NCBI GenBank assembly: GCA_910577605.1
Contig: CAJTON010000001.1
Span: forward strand, 142,169-153,311
Reading direction: 5' to 3'
Length of the DNA stretch: 11,143 bases
From: an uncultured Butyrivibrio sp.
Lineage (GTDB): Bacteria > Bacillota > Clostridia > Lachnospirales > Lachnospiraceae
This document shows, piece after piece, positions 1-6,584 of this stretch. Numbering within the stretch: the stretch's first letter is position 1; the number at the start of each line of letters is the position of its first letter. Made by a program: the position numbers and the translations under genes. Below the pieces are notes generated by a model, which was not told the DNA's origin, made no database searches, and saw nothing but the letters and a program-made list of their open reading frames with translations.

Positions 1-1650
1 TGCGTGACCAAAAACAGCAAGAAAAAGCTTTCGGTCTCGGATAAAATAGACAGGATAGTAACGAACAGGATCGCGGCGCTGCCTGTTTTTGCGGCGGTCA
101 TGTTTCTGGTGTATTTTATATCGGTAACGACCGTTGGAACATGGGCTACGGACTGGACCAATGACGGACTGTTCGGCGACGGTTTTCATATTTTCGGAAT
201 CGGCACCAATGAATACGAGCAGGATATGACAGAGTATTACCAAAATAACGTATGGACGCCGGAGGTAAGGTCGCAGGTTGAAGCGGCAGTGACGGCGGGC
301 GTTATCGGAGCAGGGGATATTTATGACGCTATGGAGGATGAGGATTTTGAGGCATTTGACGAGGCGTTCGGTTCATATGCCGATTCTCTTGCCGGGAGCG
401 GTTTTGATATATCGGAAACGGTCGATTCGGCGCTTGAGGTGGAGGGCTGCCCCGACACCTCGGAGTATAAAGGCTGGGTTCCCGGTATTCCCGTTTTGGC
501 TGAGAGAGGACTTGACGGGGTAAAATGCGCGGGCTGGCTTAAAAGTCTTATTCTTGACGGTATTATTGCCGGAGTAGGCGCGGTGCTGGGATTTGTGCCG
601 CAGATGCTCGTGCTTTTTATAATGTTGGCGATTCTCGAATCATGCGGATATATGGCGCGAGTTGCGTTTATCATGGACAGGATTTTCCGCAGATTCGGAC
701 TTTCCGGCAAATCCTTTATTCCGATGCTTATCGGAAGCGGCTGCGGCGTTCCCGGAATCATGGCTTCAAGGACTATCGAGAACGACAGGGACCGCAAAAT
801 GACGATAATGACGACTACCTTCATTCCGTGCGGAGCGAAAATGCCGATAATAGCCCTGATCGCGGCGGCGCTGTTTGACAACGGCTGGTGGGTGGCTCCT
901 GCCGCATATTTTATAGGCGCGGCGGCGGTCGTGGTTTCCGGAATAATCCTGAAAAAAACAAGAATGTTTGCCGGCGATCCCGCTCCTTTTGTAATGGAGC
1001 TTCCGGCTTATCATGTGCCCACCTTCGGAAACGTTATGAGAAGCATGTGGGAGCGCGGCTCGTCGTTTATCAAAAAAGCCGGCACGATAATACTTCTGTC
1101 GTCTATAGTTATATGGGCAGGCTCGGTATTCGGCGTCGAGGGCGGCAAAATGGTGTTTGATCTAGACATCGAGCTTGAATCGAGCGTTCTCGGTTATATC
1201 GGCAACGCCATAAAGGTTGTTTTTGCGCCGATTGGCTTTGGCAATATCAAGGCGTCCGTCGCTACCATAATGGGGCTTGTCGCCAAAGAAGAGGTAGTCG
1301 GAGTGTTCGGAGTGCTTGATTTTGAAGGTCTTACAAAGCTCTCCGCGTTTTCGTTCATGATATTCAACCTTTTGTGCGCGCCTTGCTTTGCAGCTATGGG
1401 AGCGATAAAAAGAGAGATGAACAGCGCGAAATGGTTCTGGATAGCTGTCGGCTACCAGACGGGACTCGCGTATCTCGTGTCGCTCGTGGTGTTCCAGCTT
1501 GGTTCGTTCTTTGGCGGAAACGGAAACATCGCGGGAGCCATAATATCGTTTGTGCTTATTGCGGCTTTCCTCTATCTTTTGTTCAGACCGTACAGGGAAA
1601 GCAAGGTGCTGAGAGTGGACTCCAAAAAGCTTGCGAGAGCCTCTAAGTAG
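1..1650 (+). CDS. feoB: Ferrous iron transport protein B, membrane portion (partial at 5' end)
   Basis: FeoB imports Fe(II) across the cytoplasmic membrane, using an N-terminal GTPase domain and a C-terminal membrane channel. Only the membrane part is visible. The frame is open to the first base of the window, and the GTG at position 4 reads as an internal Val codon, so the G domain probably lies upstream; I do not treat GTG as the start. Numbering from that GTG, the first membrane segment is near residues 25-48. It is followed by a long acidic extracytoplasmic insert (about 50-170), which is common in clostridial FeoB. The first Gate domain contains GSGCGVPG (Cys near 247) and IPCGAKMP (Cys near 276). 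The second Gate region has KEEVVGVFGV and LLCAPCF (Cys near 458 and 461). The C-terminus is basic. No FeoA or FeoC gene is visible, but feoA could lie upstream. The family call is firm; whether the gene is full length cannot be judged here. Confidence 0.95.
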   Translation, partial: CVTKNSKKKLSVSDKIDRIVTNRIAALPVFAAVMFLVYFISVTTVGTWATDWTNDGLFGDGFHIFGIGTNEYEQDMTEYYQNNVWTPEVRSQVEAAVTAGVIGAGDIYDAMEDEDFEAFDEAFGSYADSLAGSGFDISETVDSALEVEGCPDTSEYKGWVPGIPVLAERGLDGVKCAGWLKSLILDGIIAGVGAVLGFVPQMLVLFIMLAILESCGYMARVAFIMDRIFRRFGLSGKSFIPMLIGSGCGVPGIMASRTIENDRDRKMTIMTTTFIPCGAKMPIIALIAAALFDNGWWVAPAAYFIGAAAVVVSGIILKKTRMFAGDPAPFVMELPAYHVPTFGNVMRSMWERGSSFIKKAGTIILLSSIVIWAGSVFGVEGGKMVFDLDIELESSVLGYIGNAIKVVFAPIGFGNIKASVATIMGLVAKEEVVGVFGVLDFEGLTKLSAFSFMIFNLLCAPCFAAMGAIKREMNSAKWFWIAVGYQTGLAYLVSLVVFQLGSFFGGNGNIAGAIISFVLIAAFLYLLFRPYRESKVLRVDSKKLARASK

Positions 1651-1678
1651 AATAATATAATTTTTGTTTTCTTCCTGA

Positions 1679-1709
1679 GGGACTGTCTTTGTATTACAGA
1701 GGCAGTCCC
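1679..1709 (+). terminator. Hairpin downstream of feoB, probable terminator
   Basis: The bases GGGACTGTCTTTGTA pair with TACAGAGGCAGTCCC around a single T. Allowing two G-U pairs, this gives a stem of about 13-14 base pairs once a minimal loop is opened. It starts 28 bases after the feoB stop codon, where a terminator is expected. The following bases (GTTAAATTAAAA) are AT-rich but not a run of T, so intrinsic termination may be inefficient. Read on the minus strand the stem is followed by C and A-rich sequence, so it is not a better terminator in that direction. The stem is seen directly; its function is inferred. Confidence 0.6.
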
Positions 1710-1999
1710 GTTAAATTAAAAGGCGGTTCCTGATTTATCAGAATGCCATATGTCAACAAATTTTTCATCTGCTTTGAACTGCATGAAACAATACGGAACT
1801 TGAACAAAAAATAATGAAGCTGTATAATGCAAGGAGACAGAAAAACTCGGACTGTTGTGCTGCTTAATAATGAAATGTAGAAATTTCTGCGAAAGTTATC
1901 TGCGAATAAATTTATGTAAACGGAATAAATATTTTTACCAAGGAAAAAATTACTGTATATTCCTCTGCGAGGATACCAGTATGCGTTGAAAACCAACGC
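1710..1999. other. AT-rich intergenic region and leader of the lipoprotein operon
   Basis: This stretch is clearly richer in A and T than the genes on either side. It holds a sigma-70 type promoter at 1800-1828, a small CCTC/GAGG stem at 1962-1972, and a stronger hairpin at 1981-2001. The only open frames are a low-quality minus-strand frame with a TTG start and a 39-codon plus-strand frame at 1870-1989 without a ribosome binding site. I see no known riboswitch motif, tRNA or repeat in it. The predicted untranslated leader, from about 1835 to 2023, is long enough to carry post-transcriptional control, but nothing recognisable shows this. Confidence 0.6.
1800..1828 (+). promoter_or_regulatory. 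Sigma-70/SigA-type promoter for the lipoprotein operon
   Basis: The -35 element TTGAAC (1800-1805) matches five of six consensus bases, and the -10 element TATAAT (1823-1828) is perfect. They are separated by the ideal 17 bases. Transcription would start near 1835 and give a 5' leader of about 190 bases before the ATG at 2024. This is the only clear promoter between feoB and the lipoprotein gene, so it probably drives the genes that follow, perhaps as far as the histidine kinase. It is predicted from sequence only. Confidence 0.72.
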
Positions 2000-2001
2000 A
2001 T
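1981..2001 (+). other. Perfect hairpin just upstream of the lipoprotein ribosome binding site
   Basis: ATGCGTTG pairs perfectly with CAACGCAT around the loop AAAAC. A flanking T-G wobble can extend the stem to nine pairs. It ends nine bases before the AAGGAG ribosome binding site, so it does not cover that site, but it sequesters an in-frame ATG at 2000-2002. No T run follows, so it is not an intrinsic terminator. It could stabilise the mRNA 5' end, block the upstream ATG, or be a protein-binding palindrome in DNA. The structure is seen; any role is inference. Confidence 0.55.
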
Positions 2002-2010
2002 GAATAAGGA

Positions 2011-2016
2011 AAGGAG
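2011..2016 (+). promoter_or_regulatory. Ribosome binding site fixing the lipoprotein start at 2024
   Basis: AAGGAG lies seven bases before the ATG at 2024, an optimal Shine-Dalgarno distance. The alternative in-frame ATG at 2000 has no such site before it and lies within the right arm of a hairpin. Starting at 2024 also puts the two arginines of the lipoprotein signal peptide directly after Met. Confidence 0.85.
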
Positions 2017-2023
2017 TTATATT

Positions 2024-2638
2024 ATGAGGAGATTCAGAATTTTGTTTTCGGCGTTGCTCGTTACGGCGGCAGCGGCAGTTTTGCTTGCGGGGTGCGGAAG
2101 AGACAAGTCGTCGTCGGACAGCCAGACAAATGACAGGGGAACGTCCGGTTCTGCCGGTAACGGAGAGGTCTACGCCGATTCGCTTGAGATAATGAAGATC
2201 ATATGGGGCAGCGTTGACGAAAATGAAAGATTTTCAAGCTATGGCGGCAGTGACCTTGAGAATCCGGTGATGGACGCTCCGGGAAACTTTGATGTTAGTC
2301 AGACGGACGCGCTTACGTCTACGCTCATCATACCTCAGTCGCTGTATGACAAGATCGACAATGCCGCGTCGCTGATCCATATGATGAACGCCAACAATTT
2401 TACGGGCGCGGCTATCCGAATTAATGGAACGGACGTTCCGGCGGCTGCCGAGGAGTTAAGAAAGTCAATAACAGGCAATCAGTTTATGTGCGGTTTTCCC
2501 GAAAAGCTTGTGATAATTACGACTGGGAATTATATAGTATATGCCTTCGGATTGGAGGACAGCGTGAACAGCTTTAAGGGGGCGGCGGAGAAAATGCTTA
2601 AGGACGCTCAGGTCGTATGTGATCAGCGTATGGAATAA
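2024..2638 (+). CDS. Putative lipoprotein, DUF4358-like
   Basis: This gene encodes a 204-residue predicted lipoprotein. The N-terminus is a type II signal peptide: basic MRRFR, a hydrophobic core (about 6-21), then LAGC with the lipidated Cys at 24. A Ser/Gly/Asn-rich linker follows to about residue 48. The folded part has the stretch AASLIHMMNANNFTG (114-128) and a C-terminal segment, CGFPEKLVIITTGNYIVYAFG, within 156-176. The segment with a hydrophobic strand, GNY and another strand resembles DUF4358 lipoproteins of Firmicutes, which are often encoded beside MBOAT genes; that family match is from memory and tentative. It would be anchored on the outer face of the membrane. Its stop lies five bases before the MBOAT start, so translational coupling is likely. 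The context suggests an accessory role in surface polymer acylation. The start is set by AAGGAG at 2011. Confidence 0.75.
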   Translation: MRRFRILFSALLVTAAAAVLLAGCGRDKSSSDSQTNDRGTSGSAGNGEVYADSLEIMKIIWGSVDENERFSSYGGSDLENPVMDAPGNFDVSQTDALTSTLIIPQSLYDKIDNAASLIHMMNANNFTGAAIRINGTDVPAAAEELRKSITGNQFMCGFPEKLVIITTGNYIVYAFGLEDSVNSFKGAAEKMLKDAQVVCDQRME

Positions 2639-2643
2639 GTATC

Positions 2644-4041
2644 ATGTTATTTTCGAGTTTACCGTTTTTATTTTATTTTCTTCCTGTAATGACGGCTGTG
2701 TATTTTATAACGCCCAAAAAGGCTAAAAACGCCGTTATTTTATTAGGGAGCCTGTTTTTTTACGCGTGGGGAGAGCCTAGGTATGTGCTTTTGATGGCGG
2801 CGACCATAGTTATCGGCTATGTCTTCGGAATACTGATTGAAAAAAACAGGGACAATAAGTTTGGAAAAGTGTTCACTGCGCTTTCGGTCGTTTCGGGAGC
2901 GGGGCTTTTGACGTATTTTAAATACGCGGATTTTTTTATAGGGAGCTTTAACAGCGTAACGGGACTTTCCGTTCCGCTGTTAAAAATCGCTCTTCCTGTC
3001 GGAATAAGCTTCTATACCTTTCAGATGTTAAGCTATACCATAGACGTTGGACGCGGACAGGTAAGGGCGCAGCGTAATTTCATAAATCTTGCGGCGTATA
3101 TATCAATGTTTCCGCAGCTCATAGCCGGACCGATAGTGAGATATTCGGATATCGACAGGCAGCTTACGGGGCGCAGCCATACGCTTGCGGGGACGGCGCT
3201 CGGAATAAGGCGATTTGTGCTGGGGCTGGGTAAAAAAGTGATTATCGCTAATACGCTGGGAGAACTTTGCAGTAAATTTCTTGCTTCAAAAGAGCAGTCT
3301 GCGCTATTCGCGTGGATATATCTGTTCGCGGCGGCGCTTCAGATATATTATGATTTTTCCGGATACAGCGATATGGCTATCGGACTGGGGCGCGTATTGG
3401 GTTTTGATTTTCCTGAGAACTTCAATTATCCGTTTATATCGAGAAGCGTGACCGAATTCTGGCGCAGATGGCACATGACTTTGGGAAGCTGGTTCAGGGA
3501 TTATCTGTATATACCCTTGGGCGGAAATAGAGCGGGCAAGTCAAGACAGATGTTTAACATACTTATCGTGTGGCTCGCGACGGGACTCTGGCACGGCGCG
3601 GCATGGAATTTCGTCATATGGGGGCTTTATTTTGCGGTGTTTCTTATAATAGAAAAGCTGTGGCTCGGAAAATATCTTGCCAAAAGCAAGACGCTCGGAC
3701 ATATCTATCTTGTTTTTTTCGTCGGGATAAGCTTTGTTATATTTAACGCGGACACGGTTTCACAGGCTGTGAGAAATATCTCTCTCCTTTTCGGCGGAGG
3801 CGCTACGCCCGTAACGGCTGAAAGCGTTTTTTATCTAAAGAGCTACGCAGGGGTCCTGCTCGTCGGGCTTATCGGAGCCACACCCGCGGCGGCTAAGCTG
3901 TGTTCGGTTATACGGGGCAGGACAGCCGGAGAAAAAACGCTCAATTTTATTGAACCGCTCTTTCTTGCGGCGCTTCTGCTCGTCTGCGTTGCGTATCTTG
4001 TGAACGGTTCTTACAATCCGTTTCTGTATTTCAGATTTTAG
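2644..4041 (+). CDS. MBOAT-family membrane O-acyltransferase (AlgI/PatA-like)
   Basis: This 465-residue protein spans the membrane many times, about ten segments by eye. It is full length for the AlgI/DltB type of membrane-bound O-acyltransferase. Diagnostic stretches are LPVGISFYTFQMLSYTIDV (117-135), MFPQLIAGPIVRY (155-167), YYDFSGYSDMAIGLG (235-249), FWRRWHMTLGSWFRDYLYIPLGG (272-294) and TGLWHGAAWNFVIWG (313-327). His277 and His317 correspond to the two conserved family histidines, the latter being the presumed catalytic one. Known relatives pass an acyl group, usually acetyl, from the cytoplasmic side to an extracytoplasmic partner acting on alginate, peptidoglycan or another polymer. The lipoprotein lies 5 bases upstream and a DHHW/AlgJ-like protein 50 bases downstream, which fits that division of labour. 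D-alanylation (DltB) is unlikely because no dltA, dltC or dltD is present. The actual substrate is unknown. Confidence 0.93.
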   Translation: MLFSSLPFLFYFLPVMTAVYFITPKKAKNAVILLGSLFFYAWGEPRYVLLMAATIVIGYVFGILIEKNRDNKFGKVFTALSVVSGAGLLTYFKYADFFIGSFNSVTGLSVPLLKIALPVGISFYTFQMLSYTIDVGRGQVRAQRNFINLAAYISMFPQLIAGPIVRYSDIDRQLTGRSHTLAGTALGIRRFVLGLGKKVIIANTLGELCSKFLASKEQSALFAWIYLFAAALQIYYDFSGYSDMAIGLGRVLGFDFPENFNYPFISRSVTEFWRRWHMTLGSWFRDYLYIPLGGNRAGKSRQMFNILIVWLATGLWHGAAWNFVIWGLYFAVFLIIEKLWLGKYLAKSKTLGHIYLVFFVGISFVIFNADTVSQAVRNISLLFGGGATPVTAESVFYLKSYAGVLLVGLIGATPAAAKLCSVIRGRTAGEKTLNFIEPLFLAALLLVCVAYLVNGSYNPFLYFRF

Positions 4042-4091
4042 GGCAGATCCCGTCAGGCGCGCCGCGCCGTGGGAATGCCGGGAGGCTGCGT

Positions 4092-5213
4092 ATGAATGAA
4101 AAAATTAAAAACGCCGCGGTAATAGCGGTCGCCGTATTGATAATTTTCGGTTTTTCGCTGTGGAGCGCAATAAAACCGGATTCGGAATTTTCTGAGAGCG
4201 AGAGAAGAATGCTCGCGGCGATGCCGGAGGTGTCTGTACGGAATATTTTCTACGAAAAAGGCGATAACAGCTTTATGATGGAATTTGAGAAATACGCCGC
4301 CGACCAGTTCCCGGTGAGAGAAGGCTTCAGACGGCTTAATTCCGCGTTCAGCCGTTATGTACTGCGCCAAAAGGAGGCTAATGATATTTATATAAGCGGC
4401 GGATATGCCGCAAAGCTGGAGTATGTACAGAACGATAGCTCGCTCGATTGGGCTGTCGGACGTTTCGACGATATTGCTAAACGTTATCTGAACGGCAGAA
4501 AGGCGTATATTGCCGTTGTTCCCGATAAGGGCTATTATCTTGCAAAGGAGGGAGGCTATCCGTCGCTTGACTACGAAAAGCTCTTTGAAAAAGTAAGAAG
4601 CGGGACGGAGGCTTACGCGGATTACATTGATATAACGGGGCTTTTGGATATAAAAAGCTATTACCGGACCGACGCGCACTGGCGGCAGGAAAAAATAGTT
4701 CCCGTGGCGGAATATATTGCCGGACGTATGGGAGCTGATTTTGAAGGCGAGTATGAAACAAATACATTGGAAAAGCCGTTTTACGGCGTATATTACGGGC
4801 AGTCGGCGCTTCCCATGGAGCCGGACACGATCAATTATCTTACCTCGGATATTCTTGAACGGGCGGCGGTCCGCTGTCTTGACGGGGAGGAGCCGGAGGA
4901 GCTTCCGGTATACGATATGGAGAAAGCGCTCGGACGCGACGGCTACGAAATATTCCTGTCCGGCGCGAGGGCGCTCATTACGATAGAAAATCCGCTGTCT
5001 GGCAGCGGAAGGGAGCTTGTGATTTTCAGGGATTCCTTCGGCAGCAGCCTTGCGCCGTTGCTTGCGGGAGGATATGAGAAGGTGACGCTTGTGGACATAA
5101 GGTACATTTCCCCGGCTTTTGTCGGACGCTTTGTGGATTTTGAGGACGCGGACGTGCTTTTTTTGTACAGCACGTCAGTGCTTAATAACAGCGAGGGACA
5201 GCTCCTCAAATAA
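4092..5213 (+). CDS. DHHW/AlgJ-like SGNH acyltransferase partner
   Basis: This 373-residue protein has one N-terminal membrane anchor (about 7-27) with a short cytoplasmic tail, placing the rest outside the cell. The early EFSESERRML stretch (32-41) is typical of the family and is followed by the FPVREGFRRLN region (73-83). The catalytic signature TDAHW (193-197) gives Asp194 and His196, matching the D-x-H-W motif of AlgJ/AlgX and DHHW proteins. FRDSFGSS (312-319) supplies the nucleophile Ser315. PFYGVYYG (229-236) is another conserved family patch. Such proteins work with an MBOAT protein to move acetyl groups to an extracellular polysaccharide, and the MBOAT gene is directly upstream. GGGAGG at 4080-4085 lies six bases before the ATG. 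The second position of the motif is Ala, not His, as also occurs in AlgJ-type relatives. Family assignment is strong; substrate and reaction are inferred. Confidence 0.88.
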   Translation: MNEKIKNAAVIAVAVLIIFGFSLWSAIKPDSEFSESERRMLAAMPEVSVRNIFYEKGDNSFMMEFEKYAADQFPVREGFRRLNSAFSRYVLRQKEANDIYISGGYAAKLEYVQNDSSLDWAVGRFDDIAKRYLNGRKAYIAVVPDKGYYLAKEGGYPSLDYEKLFEKVRSGTEAYADYIDITGLLDIKSYYRTDAHWRQEKIVPVAEYIAGRMGADFEGEYETNTLEKPFYGVYYGQSALPMEPDTINYLTSDILERAAVRCLDGEEPEELPVYDMEKALGRDGYEIFLSGARALITIENPLSGSGRELVIFRDSFGSSLAPLLAGGYEKVTLVDIRYISPAFVGRFVDFEDADVLFLYSTSVLNNSEGQLLK

Positions 5214-5279
5214 GGAATATGAAAGAATAGAATTGCTAGGGTCTGAGGACAATAAGCCTGTACGGATAAGGGAGGCGGC

Positions 5280-5873
5280 ATGGACAGTCAGACGTTGGGA
5301 ATCATTCAAGAATCGGATATAAACGCCCTTGAGGTGCGGCTTGCGCTGCAATGCGCGCCATTTATAGCGGGGCTGAAGCCCTCGAATCTTTTTATATCGG
5401 GCGGGGATGATCTTGGAAAAGCCGTAGGTATTTTTGAATACGCGGGGTTTTCATATTTTATCCTGCTTAAAACAAATAGTAAAATTGTATTTCTCATATA
5501 CGATCCAAAGCGGCTTGAGGAATGCGTTTTGGAGAGGAGCGCGGCGGCGCTGCTCAGGAAAACGGGATATTATGCTCTGGAACTTGGGGAGCTGCTTAAA
5601 AACTGCCGTCTCAGATACAGGCAGTACGCGTCGGAGGGAAGAGAATTTCCGCATGAGCTGGGAATATTTTTAGGCTATCCTGTAGAGGACGTAGAGGGAT
5701 TTATAAAAAACAGCGGGAAAAACTGTCTTTATGCCGGATACTGGAAGGTGTACGCAGACCTTCCAAAGAAGCTTTCGGTTTTTAAAAACTATGACAGCGC
5801 AAGACTTTCGCTGCTTAAAATGCTTTCAGTGGGAAAAAACATAAGAGACATCGTCGGACACGGCTGTGTCTGA
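5280..5873 (+). CDS. DUF3793 family protein
   Basis: This 197-residue, soluble-looking protein has no signal peptide or membrane segment. It carries hallmarks I associate with DUF3793: LALQCAPFIAGLKPSNLF near the N-terminus (21-38), FPHELGIFLGYPVEDV (123-138) and GYWKVYAD (153-160) in the C-terminal half. The function is not known. In clostridial genomes the family is, as I recall, often near flavodoxin or iron and redox genes, so its presence a few kilobases from feoB may or may not be meaningful. The gene starts 66 bases after the DHHW gene and ends 21 bases before the response regulator. GGGAGG (5270-5275) lies only four bases from the ATG, a rather short spacing, but no better start exists. 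It probably shares a transcript with its neighbours. Confidence 0.85.
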   Translation: MDSQTLGIIQESDINALEVRLALQCAPFIAGLKPSNLFISGGDDLGKAVGIFEYAGFSYFILLKTNSKIVFLIYDPKRLEECVLERSAAALLRKTGYYALELGELLKNCRLRYRQYASEGREFPHELGIFLGYPVEDVEGFIKNSGKNCLYAGYWKVYADLPKKLSVFKNYDSARLSLLKMLSVGKNIRDIVGHGCV

Positions 5874-5894
5874 GGTCGGGAAAGGAAATTTTGT

Positions 5895-6584
5895 ATGAAT
5901 AAAAAACGGATCATGATAATTGACGACGATGAGGATCTGTCCTTCATAATCTCCGATATGCTTGAAAGCTACGGTTACTCGGTTGACTGCGCGGCGGACG
6001 GGGACGCCGCCTTTGAATTGCTTTCGGGGAATACATATCATCTGATACTGCTTGACATCAATCTGCCGGGGACGACGGGCTTTGAGCTTTGCAAAGAGCT
6101 GAGAGAGACCTCCACAGTTCCGGTGATTTTTGCGAGCGCGAGGACAAACGAGGGCGACAGGATACAGGGCTTTGAGATCGGCGGGGACGATTACCTTCCG
6201 AAGCCGTATTCGATGAAGGAGCTGCTTGCGAGGGTAAACGCCCTTATCCGCAGGACATACGGATTTGGGGATACGGAGAAAAAGGTGAGCTTCGGAGATG
6301 TTACAGTTGACACGGGGGCAAGGAGCGTGACGAAAAACGGCGTTCCCGTTTCTTTGTCATTGCGTGAATTTGACCTGCTCGCCTGTCTTTGCCTGAACGC
6401 GAATACCGCCATGTCCAAGGAAAAGCTGCTTTCCTCGGTCTGGGGAGCTTTTTCGACCGTGGAGCCGTCCACCCTTGCGGTGCATATCCGCTGGCTGCGC
6501 GAAAAGCTTGAGCGCGACCCGGCAGCTCCGGAATATATAAAAACTGTTTACAAGGTCGGATATATGTTGGAGGTGAAGGAATGA
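5895..6584 (+). CDS. OmpR/PhoB-family response regulator
   Basis: This 229-residue DNA-binding regulator has a typical length and two domains. The receiver domain (about 4-116) has the acidic pocket Asp10/Asp11, the phosphoacceptor Asp54 in LILLDINLPG, Ser81 at the usual Thr/Ser switch position and Lys103 in LPKPY. After a short linker comes a winged-helix effector domain (about 128-226) with LSLREFDLLACL and a C-terminal IKTVYKVGYML, the usual end of OmpR-type domains. AAAGGA at 5881-5886 precedes the ATG by eight bases. The stop overlaps the start of the histidine kinase gene by four bases (ATGA), so the two are translationally coupled and certainly cognate. The target is likely the ABC operon that follows, where an 11-base-period TCTTAA repeat sits upstream of the promoter region. 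Confidence 0.95.
   Translation: MNKKRIMIIDDDEDLSFIISDMLESYGYSVDCAADGDAAFELLSGNTYHLILLDINLPGTTGFELCKELRETSTVPVIFASARTNEGDRIQGFEIGGDDYLPKPYSMKELLARVNALIRRTYGFGDTEKKVSFGDVTVDTGARSVTKNGVPVSLSLREFDLLACLCLNANTAMSKEKLLSSVWGAFSTVEPSTLAVHIRWLREKLERDPAAPEYIKTVYKVGYMLEVKE

Noticed and set aside
321..881. Minus-strand open frame of 186 codons opposite feoB
   Set aside because: It is antisense to well-conserved FeoB coding sequence, and its length reflects codon bias of the real gene. It shows no domain.
1870..1989. Plus-strand open frame of 39 codons encoding a Cys-containing peptide in the leader
   Set aside because: No ribosome binding site precedes its ATG, the peptide has no recognisable pattern, and the frame ends inside the hairpin. 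It could be a leader peptide, but nothing supports that beyond the open frame.
1694..1996. Minus-strand open frame of 100 codons between feoB and the lipoprotein gene
   Set aside because: It starts with TTG, has no recognisable domain, lies in AT-rich DNA and runs through the feoB hairpin, the promoter and the leader hairpin. Its composition looks like non-coding DNA.
2644..4041. Reading the MBOAT gene as dltB of a D-alanylation operon
   Set aside because: No dltA, dltC or dltD gene is adjacent, and the downstream partner carries the AlgJ-like TDAHW and RDSFG motifs, so an AlgI/PatA-type assignment fits better.
4056..4068. GC-rich self-complementary stretch GGCGCGCCGCGCC between the MBOAT and DHHW genes
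   Set aside because: The stem has only about five pairs with a tiny loop and no T run follows, so it is neither a convincing terminator nor a clear regulatory site.
4053..4679. Minus-strand open frame of 208 codons opposite the DHHW gene
   Set aside because: It lies antisense to the DHHW gene, which has clear catalytic motifs and a good ribosome binding site. The antisense product has no family features.
5214..5279. Possible separate promoter before the DUF3793 gene
   Set aside because: I could not find a -35/-10 pair with acceptable matches and spacing in these 66 bases, so the gene is treated as part of the upstream transcript.
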